NCBI GenBank assembly: GCA_017617395.1 | Contig: JAFZWG010000074.1 | Location: forward strand, 1 to 64,000 | DNA from: Lachnospiraceae bacterium | Lineage (GTDB): Bacteria > Bacillota > Clostridia > Lachnospirales > Lachnospiraceae | Direction of reading: 5' to 3' | DNA: 64,000 nt | Shown: piece by piece, positions 17,634 to 26,821 of the stretch | How the letters are laid out: each line of letters starts with the position of its first letter | Position numbering within the stretch: position 1 is the first letter of the stretch | Notes under the pieces: generated by a model | The model's database searches: none | What the model saw: the letters and a program-made list of their open reading frames with translations, nothing else | What the model was told of the DNA's origin: nothing | Translations under genes and position numbers: made by a program

Positions 17634-19646
17634 TTAAGCTTCTTCGGACTCTGCCTTTGCTTCCTCTGCCACAGCGGGCTCCTCTGCAGGCTCCTCAGCG
17701 GTGTTATCCGTAAGTGCCTTGATGCTCAGGCTGATCTTGTGATCCTCGGGATTGAAATCAACGATCTTTGCGGTGATCTCCTGACCTACCGAAAGAACAT
17801 CCGAAGGCTGCTCTACGCGGTTTCTCGAGATCTGCGATACATGCAGCAGCGCGTCAACGCCCTTTGCGATCTCAACGAAAGCACCGAATGCCGTCATTCT
17901 GGCAACGCGGCCGGTAACGATCGTTCCCGGTGCAAAGCGCTCTGCAGCGTCATACCAGGGATTCTGATCCTCAAACTTCATGCTGAGTGCGATCTTCGTT
18001 CCGTTGATGCTCTTGACAAATACGCGAACGGTGTCGCCCGGTTTGAAGAGCTTCTTCGGATTCTCGATGCGGCCCCAGGAAATCTCGGATACATGGAGAA
18101 GTCCGTCAACACCGCCGATGTCAACAAATGCACCGAACTCGGTAACATTCTTCACAACACCGTCGAGGATGTCGCCTTCCTTGAGCGTAGCCATCAAAGC
18201 ATCGCTCTTCTCCTTGCGGCGCTCCAGCAGCAGCTGCTTACGGTTGCCGATGACGCGTCTCTTTCTCGGATTGTATTCCGTGATGCGGAACTCAATCTCC
18301 TGATCCTGGAACTTCGTCAGATCCTTCTCATATACGTCGGAGACGAGGCTTGCCGGGATGAATACGCGGCAGTCGTCAACGACTACGTTCAGGCCGCCGT
18401 CCACCACGTTCGTAACCTTCGCGGTGAGCACGGTACCCTGCTCAAATGCTTCCTGAAGCAAAGCGCTCGTGCGCTCGCTGTTGAGTCTTCTGCGGCTAAG
18501 GAGCACCTGGCCCTCGCCGTCATTTACCTTGATCACCTTTGCGGAAAGCGTGTCGCCCTCTTTTACCGCCGTGCGCAGATCCGCGATCGGCTGGCTGGAG
18601 TACTCCGACTTGGTGATGATTCCGTCGGCCTTGTAGCCGATATTCAAAGCAATCTCATCTTCCTTAACACCGATAACCGTGCCCTCGACTACCTCTCCGT
18701 TTCGTATTGTTTTGAACGACTCTTCCAGCATCTGGTCAAATTCCATATTGTCCATGATCTCATGAACCTCCTCAATAATCTTTCTTGGGGTAGATGCCCC
18801 TGCCGTAATACCGACGCAACGAAACGTGTGTAAAGGTGTCCGATCCAGATCTCTGACCGACTGCACGTAGTACGTATTCGCACATTCCTCGGCCGCAATC
18901 TCGTAAAGTTTGCGGGTGTTGGAACTGCTTGCGCTGCCGATCACGACCATCGCGTCGCAGGCTTTTGCCAGAGAACGCGCTTCTGTCTGTCTCTCTTCCG
19001 TGGCATTGCAGATAGTATTAACCGCACTATCGCTGGCATTATAACCCATTTCGCGAAAAATTTCAACAATATCTTTGAATTTTGTATAATGAAATGTGGT
19101 CTGAGCCGCGAGACAAATGCTCTCTCCCTTCGCTCGCGCCTCCGATGCCGCAATCCTTGCCTCTTCGGGCGTGGAAATCACGGTTGCGCCGCCTTCGCAC
19201 CATCCCGTAATTCCCTGCACTTCGGGGTGCTTTTCGTCGCCGCAGAGGATGATATGAGCCCCCGTGCGACTCCTCTCGTAAACAATTTTATGAATTTTTT
19301 TAACAAACGGACAGGTCGCGTCGACAACCTTGAGTTTTCCCTCCGACGCAGCCTCCATCTCCCGCAGCCGGTCGTCCACCGATTTCGGCACGCCGTGGGA
19401 ACGGATTACGACGGTTCCGCGCGTTATGTTCGCAAGCTCGTCCGCGCTCTCCAAGACGGAGACTCCTCTCGCCGCAAGGTCCGCGACAACCTGCTCGTTG
19501 TGAATGATCGGCCCGAGCGTATACACCGGCTCATGCTTTCCCTCGCTTAGGCGGTACACCGTGTCCACGGCCCGCTGCACGCCGAAGCAAAAGCCCGCGC
19601 TCTTGGCGACGATCACCTTCCGCTGTGCCCCGCCCGGGACACTCAC
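17634..19646 (-). CDS. ispH: IspH (HMBPP reductase)-ribosomal protein S1 fusion
   Basis: A 670-residue two-part protein. Residues about 8-290 are IspH/LytB, the iron-sulfur enzyme that makes IPP and DMAPP at the end of the MEP pathway; its three cluster cysteines are in AGFCFGV, VDATCPFV and NTICNATEERQ. Residues about 310-650 contain four S1 RNA-binding domains; GDILDGVVKNVTEFGAFVDIG and the fourth, GTIVTGRVARMTAFGAFVEI, are classical. The C-terminus is Glu/Ala-rich. The start is GTG, overlapping the cmk stop by four bases (GTGA). This fusion is known in Clostridia, where it follows cmk. The S1 part may act in translation or mRNA binding. Confidence 0.93.
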   Translation of the reverse strand: MSVPGGAQRKVIVAKSAGFCFGVQRAVDTVYRLSEGKHEPVYTLGPIIHNEQVVADLAARGVSVLESADELANITRGTVVIRSHGVPKSVDDRLREMEAASEGKLKVVDATCPFVKKIHKIVYERSRTGAHIILCGDEKHPEVQGITGWCEGGATVISTPEEARIAASEARAKGESICLAAQTTFHYTKFKDIVEIFREMGYNASDSAVNTICNATEERQTEARSLAKACDAMVVIGSASSSNTRKLYEIAAEECANTYYVQSVRDLDRTPLHTFRCVGITAGASTPRKIIEEVHEIMDNMEFDQMLEESFKTIRNGEVVEGTVIGVKEDEIALNIGYKADGIITKSEYSSQPIADLRTAVKEGDTLSAKVIKVNDGEGQVLLSRRRLNSERTSALLQEAFEQGTVLTAKVTNVVDGGLNVVVDDCRVFIPASLVSDVYEKDLTKFQDQEIEFRITEYNPRKRRVIGNRKQLLLERRKEKSDALMATLKEGDILDGVVKNVTEFGAFVDIGGVDGLLHVSEISWGRIENPKKLFKPGDTVRVFVKSINGTKIALSMKFEDQNPWYDAAERFAPGTIVTGRVARMTAFGAFVEIAKGVDALLHVSQISRNRVEQPSDVLSVGQEITAKIVDFNPEDHKISLSIKALTDNTAEEPAEEPAVAEEAKAESEEA

Positions 19647-20332
19647 GCGAAAAAACTTTTACCGTCGTCCTTCTTTGCTGCGCACAGCTCCATCAGTCTC
19701 GCCTCAACCTGCTCGATCGTCATGTCCGAGGAATCGACCAGAACCGCATCCTCCGCCTGACGAAGCGGCGCATGCTCTCTGTGCATATCGCGGTAATCGC
19801 GTTCCTCGATGTCCGCCGCAATCTTCGCAACGTCCACCGTCATTCCCTTCTGCTCATACTCAAGCGCTCTTCTTCTCGCGCGCTCCGCTACCGAGGCCGT
19901 CAGATAGATCTTGACATCCGCCTTCGGAAGCACGAACGTGCCGATGTCGCGGCCGTCCATCACGACGTCCGACTCCTCGCCCAGCTTGCGCTGAAGCTCG
20001 GTCATCTTCTCGCGAACCTTCGGGTTCACCGAGGATGCGCTCGCCATGTTGCCGACCTCCTCCGTGCGGATGAGGCCGTTGACATTTTCCCCGTTTAACA
20101 AAACCTGCTGCTCACCGTCCGCGAACACGATGGAGACGTCGGCGTCGCCGCAGGCGGCCTCGATCTTCTCCGTCTCGTCCGCCGCAATCCCCTTGCGCAG
20201 CAGATACAGGGCCATCGCGCGGTACATCGCGCCCGTGTCCACGTAAATATATCCGAGCTTCTTCGCGAGGCTTCTCGCAATCGTGCTCTTGCCTGCACCC
20301 GCAGGTCCGTCAATGGCAATCTGTCTTCCCAT
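19643..20332 (-). CDS. cmk: Cytidylate kinase
   Basis: A 229-residue nucleotide kinase that phosphorylates CMP and dCMP. The P-loop GPAGAGKST is near residue 9, followed by YVDTGAMYRAMAL, VMDGRDIGTFVLP and the arginine-rich lid ASVAERARRRALEY; the RDYRDMHREHAPLRQAEDAV block is conserved. It overlaps the ispH-S1 start by four bases and lies 27 bases after the flavoprotein gene. Confidence 0.94.
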   Translation of the reverse strand: MGRQIAIDGPAGAGKSTIARSLAKKLGYIYVDTGAMYRAMALYLLRKGIAADETEKIEAACGDADVSIVFADGEQQVLLNGENVNGLIRTEEVGNMASASSVNPKVREKMTELQRKLGEESDVVMDGRDIGTFVLPKADVKIYLTASVAERARRRALEYEQKGMTVDVAKIAADIEERDYRDMHREHAPLRQAEDAVLVDSSDMTIEQVEARLMELCAAKKDDGKSFFA

Positions 20333-20359
20333 ACCAACACCTCTCGTTTTTCCTCAAAA

Positions 20360-21673
20360 TCACTCGTCACGCGCGGCTCTCCGCCCGGCCAGCATGCCGG
20401 TCGACCACGCGATCTGCAGATTGAATCCGCCGGTCGTCGCATCGACGTCGAGCACCTCGCCCGCGAGGTACAATCCCTTTGCGATCCGCGATTCCATCGT
20501 CGAAGGATTGACTTCCGATACCGAGACGCCGCCCTTCGTCACAACCGCCTCGTTGTAGCCGCCCATGCCGTCGATCGTGAGCGAAAAATGCCGCAGCTCC
20601 CCGGCCAGCCGGAGCCGCTCTTCCCGCGTCACGCTCCCTGCCGTCTTCGCGCTGTCGATACCGCTCCTTTTTAGCATCTCCTCGCCGAGCGCCGCGGGCA
20701 CTAAAACGCCGATCAGATTTTTCATCTGCTTGCTCTTGCCGCCCTCGAGCTCCCGAAGAAGCCGCGCCTGCAGCTGCTCCTCCGTCAAAGCCGGCTTCGT
20801 GTCGATCACCGCCGTGCCGCCGACAAGCGCATCCGCGCAAAATGCGGTTGCCGTCAACACGACCGGCCCGCTGATTCCGCGGTGCGTAAACAACAGCTCT
20901 CCGAAATCCTCCCGCAGGAGTTTCCCGGTTTTATCGTTAAACTTTACCGAAACATTCTTAAGTGTAAGCCCCGCAAGCTCCGCGCAGCAGCTCTCCCTCG
21001 CCGTCAGCGAGACGAGCGAAGGCACCAGCCTCGTCACGTCGTGGCCGAGCTTTCCGGCCATGCGGTAGCCGTCGCCGGTCGAACCCGTCGTGGGATACGA
21101 CAGTCCTCCGGTCGCCAAGACGACCGCATCCGCCGCCAGCTCCGTGCCGTCCGAAAGCCGTACTCCGGTCACGGCGCAGGTTGCCTGCGGCTTCTTCTGC
21201 TTTTTGGGCTTTTGCGCATTTTCCGCAGTCTCTGCGGAAGTGTCCTCCGCCGGAAGCGCCTCGGTCCGCAGGCCCTTCACCTCCGTGTGAAGACGCACAC
21301 GAACGCCCAGGCGACGGCACTCGCGCTCCAGCGCGCGGATGACGTCCGAGGCCTTGTCGGACACCGGAAAAACGCGCTTTCCGCGCTCTGTCTTCACCGG
21401 CATGCCGAGCTCCTCGAAGAACTCCATCGTCGCCGTATTGTCAAACCCGTGCAGGGCACTCAACAAGAATCGCCGGTTCGTGACGACATGCTCCGAAAAC
21501 TCCTGCAGATCGCAGGCGTTCGTTAAGTTGCAGCGCCCCTTGCCGGTGATGTAAATCTTCTTGCCGAGCTTTTCATTTTTCTCCAACAGCGTGACCGACG
21601 CACCCTCACGGGCCGCTCCGATCGCCGCCATCATGCCGGCGGCACCCCCGCCGATCACGATCACCGTCTTCAT
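20360..21673 (-). CDS. FAD-dependent flavoprotein of the HI0933/YhiN (BaiN-like) family
   Basis: A 437-residue oxidoreductase-like protein. The N-terminal Rossmann motif GGGAAGMMAAIGAAREGASV binds FAD; GKGRCNLTNA near residue 44, ATGGLSYPTTGSTGDGY, and the C-terminal GGFNLQIAWSTGMLAGR are family hallmarks. A Lys/Gln-rich low-complexity insertion lies near residues 148-160. The physiological substrate of most members is unknown; bile-acid reduction by BaiN relatives should not be assumed here. The ATG overlaps the pgsA stop (ATGA). Confidence 0.85.
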   Translation of the reverse strand: MKTVIVIGGGAAGMMAAIGAAREGASVTLLEKNEKLGKKIYITGKGRCNLTNACDLQEFSEHVVTNRRFLLSALHGFDNTATMEFFEELGMPVKTERGKRVFPVSDKASDVIRALERECRRLGVRVRLHTEVKGLRTEALPAEDTSAETAENAQKPKKQKKPQATCAVTGVRLSDGTELAADAVVLATGGLSYPTTGSTGDGYRMAGKLGHDVTRLVPSLVSLTARESCCAELAGLTLKNVSVKFNDKTGKLLREDFGELLFTHRGISGPVVLTATAFCADALVGGTAVIDTKPALTEEQLQARLLRELEGGKSKQMKNLIGVLVPAALGEEMLKRSGIDSAKTAGSVTREERLRLAGELRHFSLTIDGMGGYNEAVVTKGGVSVSEVNPSTMESRIAKGLYLAGEVLDVDATTGGFNLQIAWSTGMLAGRRAARDE

Positions 21674-22269
21674 GACTGGCTCTTCTTCTCCTTGTCCTTG
21701 TCGTCACGCAGAACATCGATATTCTTCCACAGGTAATCCACCAAGGATACCACCGTCATCAACAGAGCGAACCACATGAAGATCTTGCCGACCACGTCGA
21801 TAATGCGGAAGAACAGGTACTTGTTGTAATACGGGTCCGCCGTGAAGAGCATAAAACAGCACATGAACATCTGGGAAAATGTCTTGATCTTCCCCAGATA
21901 CCCGGCCGCCAGAACAACGCCCTTGTCGCATGCGATCAGGCGGAAACCGCTGATGATGAACTCTCTCGCCATGATGACCGCAACCACCACCGCGGGAATC
22001 TTGTCAAACTCGATCAGCAGAATGAGCGCCGTGCAGACCAATATCTTGTCTGCAAGCGGGTCCATAAACTTGCCAAACGTCGTGACCAGGTTGTATTTGC
22101 GGGCGATATGGCCGTCCAGAAAGTCCGTAAAGCTCGCCGCCGCAAACACCGCAAGCGCAATGAAATTGTAGTACGGGAGATAATTCTCCAGCATGAGCAG
22201 AATGACAAATACCGGGATCAAAAACACCCGGAACAACGTGATTCTGTTCGGCAGATTCATCTTTCTCAT
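21670..22269 (-). CDS. pgsA: CDP-diacylglycerol-glycerol-3-phosphate 3-phosphatidyltransferase
   Basis: A 199-residue integral membrane enzyme that makes phosphatidylglycerol phosphate. The CDP-alcohol phosphatidyltransferase motif D-G-x2-A-R-x8-G-x3-D-x3-D is at about residues 52-74 (DGHIARKY then GKFMDPLAD). Several hydrophobic segments follow and the C-terminus is Lys/Asp-rich. It overlaps the rimO stop by four bases. An in-frame ATG three codons later is an alternative start. Confidence 0.9.
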   Translation of the reverse strand: MRKMNLPNRITLFRVFLIPVFVILLMLENYLPYYNFIALAVFAAASFTDFLDGHIARKYNLVTTFGKFMDPLADKILVCTALILLIEFDKIPAVVVAVIMAREFIISGFRLIACDKGVVLAAGYLGKIKTFSQMFMCCFMLFTADPYYNKYLFFRIIDVVGKIFMWFALLMTVVSLVDYLWKNIDVLRDDKDKEKKSQS

Positions 22270-23585
22270 TCGTTTACCACCTCACCGGTCAAATCATATT
22301 CGCCCGCTCCCGTGATCTTCACGGAAACGATGTCCCCGGACAACAGGGACGACGGGCCCTCGAAAAATACAGCCCCGTCAACGGTCGGCGCGTCCCCGGC
22401 CGTACGGCCCGTGAACACACTGTCCTCCGGCAGAAAACCGTCCGTGATCACCGGGATCGTCCGGCCCACGAGGCTTCTGCAGTATTCGGCGCAGATTTCC
22501 TTCTGCAGCCGCATGATCGCATTCTTTCTGCGCTCTTTCACATGTTTGGGAATCTGACCCCTCATCTTCGCTGCCGCCGTGCCCTCCTCCTTCGAGTAGG
22601 CAAAGCATCCGAGACGCTCGAAGCGCATCTTCTGTACGAACTCGTACATCTGCGCAAAATCCTCTTCGGTCTCGCCCGGGAATCCCGCGATCAGCGTCGT
22701 GCGAAGCACGATGCCGGGCACTTCCCTGCGAAGTCTCTCGACCATCGCCTCGATGTCCGCGCGGGTCGTTCTTCTGCCCATCCGCTTCAGGATCTCGTCC
22801 GACGCGTGCTGGATCGGCATATCAAGATACCGGCACACCTTCGGCTCCTCCGCCATCACGCGGATTAAGGAATCGTCAATCTCCTCGGGATAACAATACA
22901 GGATGCGGATCCATGAGAGATCCTCGATCTTTGCAAGCTGCCGGATCAGCTCCGCAAGCTTCTTCTCGCCGTAGAGATCGATACCGTAGCGGGTCGTCTC
23001 CTGCGCAACTAAAATCAACTCTCTCGTGCCGGCCTCCGCAAGTCTTCTTGCCTCCGCAACGAGCCGCTCCATCGGGAACGACCGGTACGGACCGCGGATC
23101 TTGGGGATGATGCAGTAGGTGCAGCATTTGTCGCAGCCTTCCGCAATCTTTAAGTACGAAACATAGTTGCCGGCCGTGATCGCGCGGGGCGTCTCGGGGC
23201 CCGGCAGATAGGTAAGCGGCCGAAGGGATTCGTACTCTTCGTCCGTCGTCAAAGCCGCCACAATGTCCTCGTACGAGGATGTGCCGATGATCGCGTCAAC
23301 CTCGGGAATCTGGTCCCGGATCTCGGCCGCATAGCGCTGCGCAAGGCATCCCGTGACCACGAGGCGTCTTAACTTCCCGCCCGAGCGGTGCTCCGCAAGC
23401 GCGAGGATCGTGTTGATGCTCTCCTCCTTCGCGTCGCCGATGAAGCAACACGTGTTGACAACCGCCGCGTCCGCGTCCGAAACATCCTCCGCGAGCGAAT
23501 GGCCGGCAGCCTGCAGAAGGCCCAGCATCACCTCGCTGTCCACGAGATTTTTATCGCATCCGAGCGATACAAAATAAACTCTCAT
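22266..23585 (-). CDS. rimO: Ribosomal protein S12 methylthiotransferase RimO
   Basis: A 439-residue radical-SAM enzyme that methylthiolates an Asp of ribosomal protein S12. The N-terminal UPF0004 domain contains VSLGCDKNLVDSE, VNTCCFIG and VTGCLAQRY (three cluster cysteines). The radical-SAM motif EGCDKCCTYCIIP has the CxxxCxxC spacing and is followed by IRGPYRS. The C-terminal TRAM domain starts around residue 375. AGAGG lies five bases before the ATG at 23585; a TTG one codon earlier is less likely. YRS after RGP favours RimO over MiaB. Confidence 0.93.
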   Translation of the reverse strand: MRVYFVSLGCDKNLVDSEVMLGLLQAAGHSLAEDVSDADAAVVNTCCFIGDAKEESINTILALAEHRSGGKLRRLVVTGCLAQRYAAEIRDQIPEVDAIIGTSSYEDIVAALTTDEEYESLRPLTYLPGPETPRAITAGNYVSYLKIAEGCDKCCTYCIIPKIRGPYRSFPMERLVAEARRLAEAGTRELILVAQETTRYGIDLYGEKKLAELIRQLAKIEDLSWIRILYCYPEEIDDSLIRVMAEEPKVCRYLDMPIQHASDEILKRMGRRTTRADIEAMVERLRREVPGIVLRTTLIAGFPGETEEDFAQMYEFVQKMRFERLGCFAYSKEEGTAAAKMRGQIPKHVKERRKNAIMRLQKEICAEYCRSLVGRTIPVITDGFLPEDSVFTGRTAGDAPTVDGAVFFEGPSSLLSGDIVSVKITGAGEYDLTGEVVNE

Positions 23586-23595
23586 CAAAACCTCT

Positions 23596-24441
23596 TTACT
23601 CGTTCATCTCCGCCGATGCCACACAGTTGTACATCAGCATCGCGATCGTCATCGGGCCTACGCCGCCCGGAACCGGGGTGATCGCACCCGCAATCGGTTC
23701 CACGCTCTCGAAATCAACGTCGCCGCAGAGCTTGCCGTCATCCATACGATGGATGCCGACGTCGATGACCGTCGCGCCCTCCTTCACATACTCTGCCGTG
23801 ATCATCTTCGGCTTGCCGATCGCCACGACGAGAATGTCCGCACGCTTCGTCACCTCCGCAAGGTTCTTCGTGTGCGAGTGGCACACCGTGACCGTTCCGT
23901 TCTCCGCCAAAAGCATGGCCGCCATCGGCTTCCCGACGATGTTGCTGCGGCCGATGACAACGCACTCCTTGCCGTCGATGGCGATTCCGGTGCGCTTCAA
24001 AAGCTGGATCACGCCGGCCGGCGTACAGGAGCGGAAGCCCTTCTGTCCGATGTTCAAACGACCCACGCTCACCGGATGGAAGCCGTCCACGTCCTTGTCG
24101 GGCGAGATCGCGAGAAGGATCTTCTCCTCGTCAATGTGCTTCGGAACAGGCAGCTGCACGAGGATGCCGTTCACATCCGCGCGCGCGTTCAACTCCTCGA
24201 TAATTGCCAGAAGCTCCTCCGTGGTCGTCTCCTCGGGAAGCTCATATGCCAGGGATTTGATCCCGATATATTCACAAGCCTTCTTCTTGTTCGACACGTA
24301 GACCGTTGATGCCTTGTCGTTGCCGACCTGGATCACCGCGAGGCAGATCTCCTTCCCTGCCGCAGCGAGCTCCGCAACGTGAGCCTTCAATTCATCCTTG
24401 ATCTCCGTGGAAATCACTTTTCCGTCGATTCTGATAGCCAT
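23596..24441 (-). CDS. folD: Bifunctional methylenetetrahydrofolate dehydrogenase/cyclohydrolase FolD
   Basis: A 281-residue enzyme that interconverts 5,10-methylene- and 10-formyl-tetrahydrofolate. Conserved features are the VGNDKASTVYVSNKKKACEYIGI segment with the catalytic Lys, QLPVPKHI, SPDKDVDGFHP, the NADP-binding VVIGRSNIVGKP and the C-terminal TPVPGGVGPMT. The ATG at 24441 follows GGAGGG and was chosen over an upstream ATG that would overlap the promoter. It starts a tight operon continuing through rimO, pgsA, the flavoprotein, cmk and ispH-S1. Confidence 0.95.
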   Translation of the reverse strand: MAIRIDGKVISTEIKDELKAHVAELAAAGKEICLAVIQVGNDKASTVYVSNKKKACEYIGIKSLAYELPEETTTEELLAIIEELNARADVNGILVQLPVPKHIDEEKILLAISPDKDVDGFHPVSVGRLNIGQKGFRSCTPAGVIQLLKRTGIAIDGKECVVIGRSNIVGKPMAAMLLAENGTVTVCHSHTKNLAEVTKRADILVVAIGKPKMITAEYVKEGATVIDVGIHRMDDGKLCGDVDFESVEPIAGAITPVPGGVGPMTIAMLMYNCVASAEMNE

Positions 24442-24492
24442 ACTTAACCCTCCGATTCCGGCGCGGTACCGCCGCAGCCGCATACAGAATTG

Positions 24493-24521
24493 ATTATACC
24501 CCATGCAGCCGCGCTGCACAA
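24493..24521 (-). promoter_or_regulatory. Sigma-A promoter of the folD operon
   Basis: TTGTGC and a perfect TATAAT separated by 17 bases on the minus strand, about 50 bases upstream of the folD ATG. Confidence 0.75.
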
Positions 24522-24546
24522 GGAAAATTTACACCCGAATACGGAA

Positions 24547-24581
24547 ATAAGGGAAATCCCGATTTTCCGGATTCCCCTTAT
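24547..24581 (-). terminator. Probable terminator of the Mrp antiporter operon
   Basis: Arms ATAAGGGGAATCC and GGATTTCCCTTAT on the minus strand with one mismatch and a nine-base loop. The following tract is only moderately T-rich. Confidence 0.65.
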
Positions 24582-24593
24582 CATCATGCAATA

Positions 24594-26765
24594 TCAATAC
24601 AAAAAGCTCCACAAAAGGTACGTCAACAGCACCAGAAGTCCGATACAGAACGCCATCAGACCGTAGGAAAGGCTGCGGGACACCAGCTTGACGGTCTCCC
24701 CGAGGCTCTCTCTTGCGCGGTTGACGGCGGCTACGCAGTCGCCCTCCTTCGGCTTCTTGCGGCCGAACGTCGCGTTCCACAGGCGGATAAAACCGTTTCC
24801 GACATGTCCGATCGGATTGCACACCGCCTCGCCGAGCGTGATGCTGCGCTGCTCACACACGGGCTTTAAGACAGTCCTTCGCAGCAGAATAACTCCCGCG
24901 TCGACAACCTTGTCAAACACCGCAAGAAGTGCCTTGCAAAATGCAAACACACCCTTTGCCGCCAGCACGACACCGTTTTCCAGGGCACTGCAGAGCGTGC
25001 CGAACACAGCCGGAGCGACCGTGAACAACAGCGGCCGGTACAGATTTTCCTCAAGTGTCGGCAACTTCTCCATCCGGTCGACATACTCCGGGGCCTCCCG
25101 AAGCGGCACTCTCTTGCGTGACACCAACGCGCGCTCGACAAAAAAGATCACCGTTCCGAGCGCCAGCGTGATTAGGGCGCCCTCCAGACTCTCCCATCCG
25201 AAGAAATCCGGCGTGTGGCGCATCGTCCCGTACGGCATGATCACGGACGCGAGCCGACCGACCGGAAGCATCGTAACCTCCGGCAGCACACCGCCAACAA
25301 AGATGAAAAATGCAGTCACAGCCAAAAGAACCATGCTGGCTCTCGGCGCATCCTTCGCACCCTCTCCCTCCTCCGCGGCCAGAACCTCCGGCGAAGGCTT
25401 CCGAACGAACAAAACGATGAACAGCTTCGTCATGTACGCAAGCGTACAGCCGCCCGCGAGCAGGAAGAGATACTCCGCAACCTTGAAGGACGCAAGCCCC
25501 GTCATATGGTACGCCTCCACGATGGACTCGTGAAGGAGTGTCTTCGAAACATACCCGGAAAATCCCGGAATTCCGGCGATTCCGAGCGAAGCGACCATAA
25601 CCAGGATCAGGAAGCCGTAGCGGTTCCGTCCGAAGCCGCGAAGCTTGTTCAGATCTCTGGTGTGAACCCGGTGCACGGCGATGCCGGCGCAGAGGAACAG
25701 AATCAGCTTAAACGCCGAGTGATTCAACATGTGGAGAACACTTCCCGTGACCGCCATGGAATTGTACGACGTCATCACGCCCGCAACCCCGACGCCGACC
25801 AGGATAAATCCGATCTGCGACACCGAGGAGCACGCGAGCATGTGCTTGATGTCGATCGAGCCGAGCGCTCGGATCGCTCCGACCAGCATGGTGATCACGC
25901 CGATCCAGAACACAAGCTTGCCCCATCCCGCATGGAAGAGGAAATACCGTCCGCACACCGCGCAGATGCCGAACACACCGGTCTTTGTGAGGATGCCCGA
26001 CAGAAGCGCCGACGCCGACGCCGGTGCCTCGGGATGTGCCTTCGGAAGCCAGATGTGAAGCGGCCATGCGCCCGCCTTCGCGCCGAAGCCGAACAAAAGA
26101 CACAGTCCCGCAGCCCAGGATGCCTTCGTGTTTGGGCTCTGGTAGAACTGCATCGGTAGGCTGTCCAGATAGAGCCGCCACGACCGTTCGTTCAGCAGGA
26201 AAATGCCCATCAGCAGCACCATGCCGCCGATCACAGCAACCGTAAGATATGTCTTCGAGGCGCGGATAGCCTCCTCCGTCCGCTCGTGCACAACCCACAC
26301 GTAGGACGCGAGCGACATGCCCTCGAAGAAGATAAACAATGTAAACAGATCTGCGGAGATCAGCACACCGAGCGTGCACGAGAGCGTCACCATCGTAAAC
26401 GCCTGATACCGAACGGAGGACGCATCATGCTTGCCGTACCACCCGTAGAACACCGTGGACGTCAGCCATGCGAAGCTTGCCGCCGTCAGATACACGCAGC
26501 GGAAGCCGTCCAGCTCGAACACAAGACCCTCACCGCAGATTTCGGGAATCTTCAGCCAAAGCGTCTCGGTGTCGCCCAACACTGCCGTGATCGACCATAC
26601 GGAAAGCGCAAACACCGCCGTCAGAACCGCATAGAGAATGCCCTTCGCCACCGGTTCCGCCCACTTCTTTCCGGGCTTTTTGCCAACCTGCAAAAGAGCG
26701 CACGAAACAAGCCCCCCGATCAGGGGAAGCAGCACGAATGACAATAATAGCATATTGCCTTCCAT
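24594..26765 (-). CDS. NuoL/MrpA/MrpD-family antiporter-like membrane subunit (long form)
   Basis: A 723-residue polytopic protein of the proton-conducting quinone-oxidoreductase/Mrp superfamily. The core of about 14 helices has the conserved helix-5 Glu (FIFFEGMSLASY) and the helix-7 Lys (GAKAGAWPLHIWLPKAHPEAP). A C-terminal extension of about 200 residues contains an amphipathic, partly soluble region (about residues 560-690) and a final membrane helix. This is the last and longest of four related genes in the operon. It starts 56 bases after the preceding gene with AAAGGAG. It may replace the missing classical MrpA core, which is an inference. Confidence 0.85.
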   Translation of the reverse strand: MEGNMLLLSFVLLPLIGGLVSCALLQVGKKPGKKWAEPVAKGILYAVLTAVFALSVWSITAVLGDTETLWLKIPEICGEGLVFELDGFRCVYLTAASFAWLTSTVFYGWYGKHDASSVRYQAFTMVTLSCTLGVLISADLFTLFIFFEGMSLASYVWVVHERTEEAIRASKTYLTVAVIGGMVLLMGIFLLNERSWRLYLDSLPMQFYQSPNTKASWAAGLCLLFGFGAKAGAWPLHIWLPKAHPEAPASASALLSGILTKTGVFGICAVCGRYFLFHAGWGKLVFWIGVITMLVGAIRALGSIDIKHMLACSSVSQIGFILVGVGVAGVMTSYNSMAVTGSVLHMLNHSAFKLILFLCAGIAVHRVHTRDLNKLRGFGRNRYGFLILVMVASLGIAGIPGFSGYVSKTLLHESIVEAYHMTGLASFKVAEYLFLLAGGCTLAYMTKLFIVLFVRKPSPEVLAAEEGEGAKDAPRASMVLLAVTAFFIFVGGVLPEVTMLPVGRLASVIMPYGTMRHTPDFFGWESLEGALITLALGTVIFFVERALVSRKRVPLREAPEYVDRMEKLPTLEENLYRPLLFTVAPAVFGTLCSALENGVVLAAKGVFAFCKALLAVFDKVVDAGVILLRRTVLKPVCEQRSITLGEAVCNPIGHVGNGFIRLWNATFGRKKPKEGDCVAAVNRARESLGETVKLVSRSLSYGLMAFCIGLLVLLTYLLWSFLY

Positions 26766-26821
26766 CCGTTCGCTCCTTTCCGCGCTTTTGCAGCTCTTTT
26801 ACAAAATACTGTTCTCCGCTC

